Shown here one piece after another: positions 1-4,975 of a stretch of 5,748 nt of DNA. Numbering within the stretch: position 1 is the stretch's first letter; each line of letters begins with the position of its first letter. The stretch lies in contig JAEZDF010000057.1 in NCBI GenBank assembly GCA_023429685.1, forward strand, positions 1-5,748. Reading direction: 5' to 3'. The notes beneath the pieces were generated by a model. The model was not told where the DNA came from, did not search any database, and worked only from the letters and a program-made list of their open reading frames with translations. This DNA comes from Bacillota bacterium. GTDB taxonomy: Bacteria > Bacillota > Clostridia > Oscillospirales > Ruminococcaceae. The position numbers were made by a program, and so were the translations under genes.

Positions 1-156
1 TTTGGGTATAATACTGTGGACAAAAACCGCATATCTATTAGTCAGATAGATGTTGTGCTTTCGCCCGAATATGCCGTGCGAGAGACAGAAATCAGGGAAT
101 ACATAAGCGATAAGACGGGCATCGCTACCGTTTTGACGTTTTCCGGTGCGTCTTAA
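1..156 (+). CDS. spoIIIAF: Stage III sporulation protein AF, C-terminal end (partial)
   Basis: This is an open frame from base 1 (frame 1) that ends in TAA at 154-156. It gives the last 51 residues of a protein whose start lies upstream of the window; the tail includes ISQIDVVLSP and ends TVLTFSGAS. The identification comes mainly from position: spoIIIAF immediately precedes spoIIIAG in the conserved spoIIIAA-AH operon, and the fragment has the strand-helix-strand look of the C-terminal ring-building-type domain of SpoIIIAF (REYISDKTG resembles its last helix, followed by a hydrophobic strand). SpoIIIAF is a mother-cell membrane protein of the SpoIIIA-SpoIIQ channel. The gap to the preferred spoIIIAG start is 21 nt. 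The fragment is too short for certainty from sequence alone. Confidence 0.75.
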   Translation, partial: FGYNTVDKNRISISQIDVVLSPEYAVRETEIREYISDKTGIATVLTFSGAS

Positions 157-167
157 CAAGTGCCCGT

Positions 168-172
168 GGAGG
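168..172 (+). promoter_or_regulatory. Shine-Dalgarno site of spoIIIAG
   Basis: GGAGG lies 5 nt upstream of the ATG at 178. It falls inside the longer reading frame that could begin at GTG 160, and no comparable purine-rich site precedes that GTG. It therefore favours ATG 178 as the start. Confidence 0.75.
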
Positions 173-177
173 ATGAT

Positions 178-771
178 ATGCAGGAGAAAGGCAACAGTAT
201 TATAAACATTCGGCAATGGCTAAGCGGGCTTGCAAAAGGCGACAAAAAGATACGCATTATTGTTGCAATCGGCATCTTGGGCATTGCGTTAATATTGCTT
301 TCGGAATTGTTTGCCCCTAAAACCAAGACCATCAACGAGGTTGGCAGCCCTGATAGCTCCTTGTCTGCGAGTAATGAGAAGCTAGAACAGCAGGTATATG
401 CTCTGGTAACCTCAATCGATGGGGTAGGGCAGGCTAAGGTAATGGTTACGCTGGATACCAGCGTGGAATACGTGTATGCGAAAGAGCAAAAAACCGATAC
501 CGATGTGACCAGAGACATATCGGAAGATGGAAAGGCAAAAACATCGCAGAAGGATAAAACCGAGGAGAACTACATCTTCGTAGATGGTTCGGATGGTAAG
601 CAGGCGTTGCTTGCGACCGAAAGAGCGCCTCGGGTTAAAGGAGTTGTTGTGGTATGCGAGGGCGGTGATGATAAACTAGTTCAATCACGCATTATAGACG
701 CGGTTACTACCGCATTTGACATCGGCGCAAATCGTGTTTGCGTCACAAGAATGGCACTGAAAAACTCATAA
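178..771 (+). CDS. spoIIIAG: Stage III sporulation protein AG
   Basis: This encodes a 197-residue protein of the SpoIIIA-SpoIIQ complex, the channel joining mother cell and forespore after engulfment. SpoIIIAG is known to form a large ring in the intermembrane space. Residues 1-24 are a short basic cytoplasmic tail, and 25-45 (IRIIVAIGILGIALILLSEL) form one membrane segment. Residues 68-93 (LEQQV..., IDGVGQAKVMVTLD) and 148-190 (ERAPRVKGVVVVCEGGDD, then a helix and DIGANRVCVT) are the two halves of the YscJ/FliF-like ring-building domain. Between them lies a charged, lysine/aspartate-rich insertion (about 100-140), which corresponds to the beta-triangle insertion of Bacillus SpoIIIAG. The start was chosen at ATG 178 because of the GGAGG at 168-172; GTG 160 would add six residues. 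At 197 aa it is a little shorter than the Bacillus protein (about 229 aa). A 21-nt gap separates it from spoIIIAH, so the two are co-transcribed. Confidence 0.93.
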   Translation: MQEKGNSIINIRQWLSGLAKGDKKIRIIVAIGILGIALILLSELFAPKTKTINEVGSPDSSLSASNEKLEQQVYALVTSIDGVGQAKVMVTLDTSVEYVYAKEQKTDTDVTRDISEDGKAKTSQKDKTEENYIFVDGSDGKQALLATERAPRVKGVVVVCEGGDDKLVQSRIIDAVTTAFDIGANRVCVTRMALKNS

Positions 772-792
772 TCTGATGGGAGGAGCATACTT

Positions 793-1383
793 ATGGTGTT
801 TGGAAAAAGGCAGATACTGCTTGCAACCTTGGTGGTGACGCTCGGTATTGCGATATACCTAAACTGGCAGTTCTCTCAAACTGGCAAGGATTTGACCCTC
901 GCGGAGGACGCAGATGCATCTAAAAATTACGGCGAAGCGCAGTTTGTCGGAAGCGACGACGAGGAAGAAGCCGATGCAATTGATGTTACCGGCATTACCG
1001 ATATGACCGATGCCATCGTAACCAACAACGCCGGAGAGGATTATTTTATCGAGGCACGCCTAAACAAAAAACAGAGCCGCGACGAGGCGGTAGAAACCCT
1101 GCAAAATATCTTGAAGGATTCCGCAATTACTGAGGAGGAAAAGGACAACGCAATCACGACAGCGGCAAGTATATCCACAGCCATTGACGCCGAAAACAAC
1201 ATTGAAACCCTGATTAAGGCAAAAGGCTTCTCGGACTGCATCGCATTCATCGACGGCGACAAGGCAAGCATCGTGATAAAAACCGACGGATTGCTCAGCA
1301 CCGAGGTTGCGCAGATAAAGGATATCCTTCTTGGAGAAATCGATATCCCAGCCGAAAATATCACGATTATTCCGGTAAAGTAG
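793..1383 (+). CDS. spoIIIAH: Stage III sporulation protein AH
   Basis: This encodes a 196-residue mother-cell membrane protein whose extracellular domain pairs with forespore SpoIIQ across the intermembrane space. Residues 1-6 are a short basic tail (MVFGKR), and 7-27 form one membrane anchor (QILLATLVVTLGIAIYLNWQ). Residues 35-80 are a long acidic, probably disordered linker (SDDEEEADAID). Residues 84-196 are the conserved YscJ/FliF-like domain: YFIEARLNKKQSRDEAVETL, then IETLIKAKGFSDCIAFI, ending in the typical AENITIIPVK. This ending and the IKAKGF motif are strongly characteristic of the family. The start is supported by GGGAGGAG at 778-785, 7 nt upstream of the ATG. It is the last gene of the spoIIIA operon and is followed after 18 nt by a strong terminator. 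Sigma-E control is expected from the family; its promoter would be upstream of the window. Confidence 0.95.
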   Translation: MVFGKRQILLATLVVTLGIAIYLNWQFSQTGKDLTLAEDADASKNYGEAQFVGSDDEEEADAIDVTGITDMTDAIVTNNAGEDYFIEARLNKKQSRDEAVETLQNILKDSAITEEEKDNAITTAASISTAIDAENNIETLIKAKGFSDCIAFIDGDKASIVIKTDGLLSTEVAQIKDILLGEIDIPAENITIIPVK

Positions 1384-1411
1384 TTGTGTCTTCATCATTT
1401 TGTGGTATAAT
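1384..1411 (+). promoter_or_regulatory. Predicted extended -10 promoter for asp23, inside the terminator
   Basis: A perfect TATAAT lies at 1406-1411, preceded by the extended -10 element TGG at 1403-1405. A weak -35 candidate, TTGTGT (1384-1389), lies 16 nt upstream and starts right after the spoIIIAH stop codon. Transcription would begin near A1418, in the loop of the terminator hairpin, giving an asp23 leader of roughly 117 nt. Such a transcript would contain only the right arm of the hairpin and so would not be terminated by it. The match to the vegetative sigma-A extended -10 type is visible; promoter activity is inferred. Confidence 0.5.
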
Positions 1412-1450
1412 ACCATTAAAGGAAATGGTATTATACCACTTTTATTTTTT
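1402..1450 (+). terminator. Intrinsic terminator of the spoIIIA operon
   Basis: A perfect 16-bp inverted repeat pairs 1402-1417 (GTGGTATAATACCATT) with 1424-1439. The loop is six nt (AAAGGA), and the 3' side is followed at once by a T-rich tract, TTTTATTTTTT (1440-1450). The stem is unusually A/T-rich for a terminator but long and without mismatch. It sits 18 nt after the spoIIIAH stop and separates the sporulation operon from asp23. There is no A-tract on the left flank, so it should act on the + strand only. Confidence 0.85.
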
Positions 1451-1465
1451 GCTTACCTTTTTTGC

Positions 1466-1493
1466 GGCAAGGGCACCAAACCCTACCAATGCC
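1466..1493 (+). other. Possible hairpin in the asp23 leader
   Basis: In the untranslated stretch before asp23, GGCA (1466-1469) can pair with TGCC (1490-1493), and the adjacent AGGG (1470-1473) with CCCT (1481-1484). This leaves a 7-nt loop (CACCAAA) and a 5-nt bulge (ACCAA). The structure is short and no known riboswitch or leader family is recognisable, so it may be fortuitous. The rest of 1440-1524 shows nothing else I can support. Confidence 0.25.
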
Positions 1494-1524
1494 ATTATCT
1501 TTTGTCGGTTAATCCGGCGGAAAC

Positions 1525-1529
1525 GGAGG
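1525..1529 (+). promoter_or_regulatory. Shine-Dalgarno site of asp23
   Basis: GGAGG with a 5-nt spacer before ATG 1535 fixes the start. The frame is open back to 1400, but that extension would translate the terminator hairpin and has no ribosome-binding site. Confidence 0.8.
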
Positions 1530-1534
1530 CAGAT

Positions 1535-1903
1535 ATGAAGGAAAATACGATAAAGGACACCGTTGGAAGCCTAAAGATTTCCGAGGAGGTCCTCTCTAAG
1601 ATCTCTTGCACCGCAGCACGCGAGATAAATGGAGTTGCAGAGATGGCTGCTATGCCCACCACATTTAAAGGGCTTGTTTCTAAACCTGTGGTTCCTAAAC
1701 CGGTACGGATTACTGTTAGGGATGATGTGGCGGTCATTGACGTATATGTTAACCTTGCTTCGGGGGCTAAAATTCAAGAGGTTGCACAACAGATTCAGTC
1801 CAATGTTAAGGCGTCGGTACAGAGTATGACAGGGATTGCAGTTAGCAAGGTGAATGTGCACATCGTATCCATTTTGTTCGAGGATTCGGGCAAGGACCAA
1901 TAA
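1535..1903 (+). CDS. Asp23/DUF322 (YqhY-type) envelope stress response family protein
   Basis: This encodes a 122-residue cytosolic protein of the Asp23/Gls24 (DUF322) family. The family signature runs through residues 11-70: GSLKISEEVLSKISCTAAREINGVAEMA (residues 11-38), then RITVRDDVAVIDVYVNLASGAKIQEVAQQIQ (58-88). It ends with VKASVQSMTGIAVSKVNVHI (91-110). There is no signal peptide or membrane segment. Position just upstream of nusB is the conserved YqhY location in Firmicutes, where the gene usually follows accB and accC; those two are absent here. In Bacillus, YqhY has been linked to control of acetyl-CoA carboxylase, while Staphylococcus Asp23 is tied to cell-wall stress. Which role applies here cannot be read from the sequence. 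The gene is bracketed by two terminators, so it may be largely monocistronic. The start at ATG 1535 is set by GGAGG at 1525-1529. Confidence 0.9.
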   Translation: MKENTIKDTVGSLKISEEVLSKISCTAAREINGVAEMAAMPTTFKGLVSKPVVPKPVRITVRDDVAVIDVYVNLASGAKIQEVAQQIQSNVKASVQSMTGIAVSKVNVHIVSILFEDSGKDQ

Positions 1904-1915
1904 ACCGACTTTAGA

Positions 1916-1944
1916 AAGCCCTCCACAGGCGGAGGGCTTCTTTT
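1916..1944 (+). terminator. Intrinsic terminator after asp23
   Basis: A perfect 9-bp GC-rich stem, AAGCCCTCC (1916-1924) with GGAGGGCTT (1931-1939), has a 6-nt loop (ACAGGC) and is followed by TTCTTTT (1938-1944). It starts 12 nt after the asp23 stop codon. Stem, loop and T-tract fit a standard intrinsic terminator. Complete termination would require a separate promoter for nusB; partial readthrough is an alternative. Confidence 0.85.
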
Positions 1945-1955
1945 GCATTATATGC

Positions 1956-1979
1956 CGTGTAGGTGTTTCACTTTACACG
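1956..1979 (+). other. Second hairpin in the nusB leader
   Basis: CGTGTAGGTG (1956-1965) can pair with CACTTTACACG (1969-1979) over ten pairs, with one G-T wobble, one bulged T and a 3-nt loop (TTT). No T-run follows, so it is not a terminator. It ends about 25 nt before the nusB start and could influence translation or be a protein-binding inverted repeat. No convincing -35/-10 pair was found between the terminator and nusB. Confidence 0.35.
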
Positions 1980-2004
1980 CTTATTCTGAAAGGATGCACC
2001 CAAT

Positions 2005-2523
2005 ATGACGCGCAGAGAAGCAAGAGAGCAGGCGTTTATCCTGCTGTTTGAAAAATCATTTCGCAACGAGACGATTAACGAACTAATAGACCTCGCCAAT
2101 GAGTGCAGGGTAATTGTTATTAATGAGCCCGATTTAAAACGAGAAAATTGGGAGATGCACCTTGACCCGTTTGCGGAGCAAACCGCGCTTAAGGTAGAGG
2201 AGCATCTCGAAGAGATTGACGCACACATAGAGCGTTTATCACTCAAATGGAAGATGAATCGCATCTCTAGGGTATCCATTTCTGTTTTGCGTCTCGCACT
2301 TTACGAGATGCTGTATGAGCCGGATATTCCTGTGGGGGTATCCATCAACGAAGCGGTAGACATTACAAAGAAGTACGCCGGCGAAGAGGATTATTCGTTT
2401 GTGAACGGTCTGCTTGGCACTGCCGCAAAGGAACTGTCCGCACCGCTTGCGCCGCAAGAGGTCAACGAGACGGATAATCAATCCGAATCGGAAGAGACGC
2501 CCGTCGAGCCGGAGCAGGAGTAG
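2005..2523 (+). CDS. nusB: Transcription antitermination factor NusB
   Basis: This encodes a 172-residue all-helical RNA-binding protein that, with NusE (ribosomal protein S10), binds boxA RNA to promote processive rRNA transcription. The N-terminus TRREAREQAFILLFE (2-16) is the family's first helix. Residues 88-104 (ISRVSISVLRLALYEML) and 108-139 (IPVGVSINEAVDITKKY, then EDYSFVNGLLGT) are the conserved core; the INEAVDI and FVNG motifs are diagnostic. The domain ends near residue 147. It is followed by an acidic, low-complexity tail of about 25 residues (NQSESEETPVEPEQE) that makes the protein longer than typical NusB (about 140 aa). The Shine-Dalgarno site is AAAGGA at 1989-1994, some 10 nt before the ATG. 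It heads the tightly spaced nusB-ispA cluster, with the next gene starting 7 nt after its stop. Confidence 0.95.
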   Translation: MTRREAREQAFILLFEKSFRNETINELIDLANECRVIVINEPDLKRENWEMHLDPFAEQTALKVEEHLEEIDAHIERLSLKWKMNRISRVSISVLRLALYEMLYEPDIPVGVSINEAVDITKKYAGEEDYSFVNGLLGTAAKELSAPLAPQEVNETDNQSESEETPVEPEQE

Positions 2524-2530
2524 AGATGAT

Positions 2531-3481
2531 ATGTCCGTTTTTCTTGGTGTCGATACCAGCAACTATACCACCTCCGCGGCGCTATACGACAACGCGACCG
2601 GAACAGTCATAAGCGAAAAGCAGCTTCTTCCGGTTCATTTAGGGGAATTGGGGCTTCGGCAGAGCGACGCGGTGTTTCACCATGTTCGTCAACTGCCGAT
2701 TGTTTTACAGCGACTGTTTGCCCAGGTGGAGCAGTCGCCCTGTGCGGTTGGCTTTTCCGCTCGCCCGCGAGACGAGGAAGGCTCGTATATGCCGTGCTTT
2801 TTAGTCGGAGAATGTTCGGCTAGGGCGGTGGCTAGCTCCTTTCATATCCCAGCTTACGCGTTCTCGCATCAGGCAGGCCATATTGCGGCTGCACTCTATT
2901 CGGTGGGACGACTTGACCTGTTAAGCTCACCCTTTATCGCCTTTCACGTTTCGGGCGGAACAACTGAATGCCTTTTGGTTAATCCCAGTCAAGCAACTAT
3001 CCTAGACATAGCGTGCATTGCCAGCAGCCTTGACCTGAAGGCAGGGCAGGTAATCGACCGTGTGGGCGGCATGCTGGGGCTTTCGTTTCCTGCCGGAATG
3101 GAGCTTGATGAATTATCGCGCCAAAGTACCCGCACATTCTCTGTTAAGCCGATGCTAAAAGGAATGGATTGCTGTCTTTCGGGTGTGGAGAATCAGTGTG
3201 CGCGCATGCTGTCTGATGGTATGCCGCCCTGTGATATAGCCCGTTACTGCATCGAATATATTATGGCGACTCTTTCATGCATGACTGAAAAGGCGATTCA
3301 GGCATATGGTAAATTGCCTTTGGTCTACGCTGGCGGCGTGATGTCAAACTCGATGATTCGCCAAACGTTTTCGCAGCGTTTTGACGGGTTGTTTGCAAGC
3401 CCAGCGTTATCGAGCGACAATGCAGCAGGCACGGCGATTTTATGCTATATCCGTCATAAAGGCGGATTAGGCGGAGGTTGA
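2531..3481 (+). CDS. TsaD/Kae1-like (M22 family) protein, divergent paralog
   Basis: This encodes a 316-residue ASKHA-fold protein related to TsaD/Kae1, the t6A37 tRNA threonylcarbamoyl transferase family, often annotated as O-sialoglycoprotein endopeptidase or peptidase M22. Visible motifs are GVDTSNYTTSAAL (6-18, first phosphate loop), HQAGH (113-117, the HxxxH metal ligands), SGGTTE (141-146), GQVIDRVGGMLGLSFPAG (172-189), LSGVENQ (216-222), AGGVMSN (267-273) and SSDNAAGTAI (294-303, with the metal-binding Asp at 296). True TsaD has SCDET near the N-terminus where this protein has SNYTT, and FSGLKTA where it has LSGVENQ. It is also slightly short. It is therefore probably a paralog and not the housekeeping TsaD, which should be elsewhere in the genome. 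The start at ATG 2531 is supported by GGAG at 2517-2520 and by homology beginning at VFLGVDTS; the frame opens earlier, but that extension lies within nusB. The gene lies 7 nt after nusB and 1 nt before xseA. Its function is unknown. Confidence 0.85.
   Translation: MSVFLGVDTSNYTTSAALYDNATGTVISEKQLLPVHLGELGLRQSDAVFHHVRQLPIVLQRLFAQVEQSPCAVGFSARPRDEEGSYMPCFLVGECSARAVASSFHIPAYAFSHQAGHIAAALYSVGRLDLLSSPFIAFHVSGGTTECLLVNPSQATILDIACIASSLDLKAGQVIDRVGGMLGLSFPAGMELDELSRQSTRTFSVKPMLKGMDCCLSGVENQCARMLSDGMPPCDIARYCIEYIMATLSCMTEKAIQAYGKLPLVYAGGVMSNSMIRQTFSQRFDGLFASPALSSDNAAGTAILCYIRHKGGLGGG
3473..3477 (+). promoter_or_regulatory. Shine-Dalgarno site of xseA inside the upstream coding end
   Basis: GGAGG lies 5 nt upstream of ATG 3483 and is read as part of the Gly-rich C-terminal codons (GGLGGG) of the TsaD-like gene. 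The stop TGA (3479-3481) falls between site and start, so translation of the two genes is probably coupled. The glycine-rich tail may exist only because it encodes this site. Confidence 0.75.
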
Positions 3482-3482
3482 T

Positions 3483-4715
3483 ATGAACTATTCGAGGACG
3501 CTCACCGTCACGCAGGTATCGACCTATATCAAGTCGCTGCTTGAAGGGGATAAGCACCTGACGCGCGTGATGGTGCGCGGTGAGATATCTAATTTTAAAT
3601 TCCACACCGCTTCTGGGCATTTTTATTTTACCCTTAAGGATGATAGGTCGCTGCTGCGTGCGGTGATGTTCAAGGCACATACCTCATCCGTCCGTTTTAC
3701 CCCGCAGGACGGGATGGCGGTTGTGGCGGGTGGTGCAATATCTGTTTATGAACGGGACGGGCAGTATCAGCTGTACTGCACCGACCTTCTACCCGAAGGG
3801 ATTGGCGCGCTCGCACTGGCGTTTGAACAGCGCAAGGTTGAGATGGCCAAACTGGGACTGTTTGATGCCGAGAGAAAAAAACCAATACCACCGTTCCCCG
3901 AAAGAATTGCCGTTATCACCTCTAAGACGGGTGCGGCTATTGAGGACATCCGCAACGTGATTGCGCGTCGCTTTCCTGCCGTAGAGCTGCTGTTGTGCCC
4001 CGTTCCCGTTCAAGGGGAGGATGCACCCACTAAGATTTCCGAGGCAATTTGCCGTGTAAATGTGCTTCATGCGGCGGACGTTATCCTTCTCGCTCGTGGT
4101 GGTGGCAGTTACGAGGATCTGTTTTGCTTTAATGACGAGCGCATCGCCCATGCGATTGATCAGAGTACCATCCCCGTCATCAGCGCCGTTGGTCACGAAA
4201 CCGATTATACGATTGCAGACTTTGTCGCAGATCTTCGCGCACCCACTCCGTCTGCTGGGGCAGAGCTTGCAGTTCCCGATAGATTCGCTGTACTCAGTAC
4301 GCTTGGTGCGCTGCGAGATCAGATGCGCAAAGCGGCTGAAAGCAAGATTACGTTATCCCGTTTTTTTGTTTCCAGGGCGGAAGAAGCATTGAAGGCGAAT
4401 AGCCCACAAGGGTTACTCCTAGACCGTCATGCTCGGCTTGCCTTATTTCAAAACAGGTTAAGGGCTGCGGCGTTTCATAAGGCGTTATCTTACAGGCAAA
4501 GGCTGACGGGATACATTGAACTGCTTGATTCACTAAGCCCGCTGCGGGTATTGCAACGCGGATATGCCGTTGTGTTAAAAGGCAGCCATGTTATAAAAAG
4601 CACAGAGGATGTTTTTGCTGGTGATAGACTTACCATCCGTGTACAAAACGGCTTTGTCGAGGTGGATGTTGTGCAAGTGAGTACGGAACCTGCAACAATC
4701 AAACGAAAGGGTTGA
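3483..4715 (+). CDS. xseA: Exodeoxyribonuclease VII large subunit
   Basis: This encodes a 410-residue catalytic subunit of exonuclease VII, which degrades single-stranded DNA from both ends to oligonucleotides in repair and recombination. Residues 5-102 form the N-terminal OB-fold DNA-binding domain (VRGEISNFKFHTASGHFYFT, then VAGGAISVYERDGQYQLY). Residues 125-320 are the catalytic region: KKPIPPFPERIAVITSKTGAA (132-152), AIEDIRNVIARRFP (152-165), LLARGGGSYEDLFCFNDE (202-219), VISAVGHETDYTIADFVADL (232-251) and RAPTPSAGAE (252-261). D155, R205, H238 and D241 coincide in kind and number with residues reported as essential in Escherichia coli XseA (from memory). A helical region, shorter than in many homologues, follows, and SPLRVLQRGYAVV (352-364) marks the C-terminal segment. 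The length is within the family range (400-450). The stop is 5 nt before the xseB start. Confidence 0.97.
   Translation: MNYSRTLTVTQVSTYIKSLLEGDKHLTRVMVRGEISNFKFHTASGHFYFTLKDDRSLLRAVMFKAHTSSVRFTPQDGMAVVAGGAISVYERDGQYQLYCTDLLPEGIGALALAFEQRKVEMAKLGLFDAERKKPIPPFPERIAVITSKTGAAIEDIRNVIARRFPAVELLLCPVPVQGEDAPTKISEAICRVNVLHAADVILLARGGGSYEDLFCFNDERIAHAIDQSTIPVISAVGHETDYTIADFVADLRAPTPSAGAELAVPDRFAVLSTLGALRDQMRKAAESKITLSRFFVSRAEEALKANSPQGLLLDRHARLALFQNRLRAAAFHKALSYRQRLTGYIELLDSLSPLRVLQRGYAVVLKGSHVIKSTEDVFAGDRLTIRVQNGFVEVDVVQVSTEPATIKRKG
4706..4711 (+). promoter_or_regulatory. Shine-Dalgarno site of xseB
   Basis: AAAGGG lies 9 nt upstream of ATG 4721, within the last xseA codons. It favours ATG 4721 over the in-frame TTG at 4712, which would overlap the xseA stop (TTGA) but would be directly adjacent to the site. 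Confidence 0.6.
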
Positions 4716-4720
4716 CCTGC

Positions 4721-4939
4721 ATGGGAAAGAAAGAACAGCAAAAACCGATTGATGCTTCCCTAAAAGAGATAGAAGATATTGTTCGTAAGCTGGAAAGCGG
4801 TGATATCGACCTTGAAACCTCGTTAAAGCTGTATGAGCAGGGTATAATACTCATAGCGCAGTGCCAGCAGAGCTTAACGCAGGCAGAACTGAAGATTAAG
4901 GAGCTTTCCCCCGACAACGAAAGTATTGCGGACAGCTAA
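4721..4939 (+). CDS. xseB: Exodeoxyribonuclease VII small subunit
   Basis: This encodes a 72-residue helical subunit that assembles with XseA into exonuclease VII and is required for its activity. The hallmark stretch covers residues 14-56: LKEIEDIVRKLESGDIDLET, then SLKLYEQGIILIAQCQQSL and TQAELKI, forming two long helices joined at the SGDIDLE turn. The length matches the family (60-80 aa). A TTG at 4712 would extend it by three residues and overlap the xseA stop codon; ATG 4721 is preferred because of its better-spaced Shine-Dalgarno site. Immediate adjacency to xseA is the conserved arrangement and suggests translational coupling and balanced expression. Confidence 0.95.
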   Translation: MGKKEQQKPIDASLKEIEDIVRKLESGDIDLETSLKLYEQGIILIAQCQQSLTQAELKIKELSPDNESIADS

Positions 4940-4975
4940 CAGTTGAGGACCACGGTTATCCAGAAAGGCGGACAC

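Noticed and set aside
160..177. GTG 160 as the start of spoIIIAG
   Set aside because: No suitable ribosome-binding site precedes it, while ATG 178 has GGAGG at a 5-nt spacing. It cannot be strictly excluded.
1428..1460. A minus-strand promoter from the right arm (TGGTATAAT on the - strand)
   Set aside because: The extended -10 is there by symmetry of the hairpin, but no -35-like hexamer lies at the right distance and no minus-strand gene is present to be transcribed.
1400..1534. A 45-codon upstream extension of the asp23 frame
   Set aside because: It would translate through the terminator hairpin, has no Shine-Dalgarno site and shows no Asp23 family similarity. GGAGG at 1525-1529 sets the start at ATG 1535.
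1571..1948. An antisense open frame over asp23
   Set aside because: It lies opposite a well-supported gene, reads through the asp23 terminator, and its product resembles no family I recognise.
2414..2530. An N-terminal extension of the TsaD-like gene inside nusB
   Set aside because: The 39 extra residues are Arg/Ser-rich out-of-frame translation of the nusB tail. Family similarity begins right after the ATG at 2531.
2531..3481. Calling the M22-family gene canonical tsaD
   Set aside because: The SCDET signature is missing and the FSGLKTA segment is altered. The neighbours are also not tsaB or tsaE. Paralog is the safer call.
3261..4196. Antisense open frames over the TsaD-like gene and xseA (3261-3680, 3789-4196)
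   Set aside because: They are shadows of strongly conserved coding sequence on the + strand, with no recognisable domains.
4832..4855. TATAAT at 4843-4848 in xseB, flanked by TATGAG/CTCATA, as a promoter for ispA
   Set aside because: There is no -35 element at 16-18 nt spacing (the nearest, TTGAAA at 4812, is 25 nt away) and no extended -10. The flanking 6-bp repeat lies within the conserved xseB codons for LYEQGIILIA.
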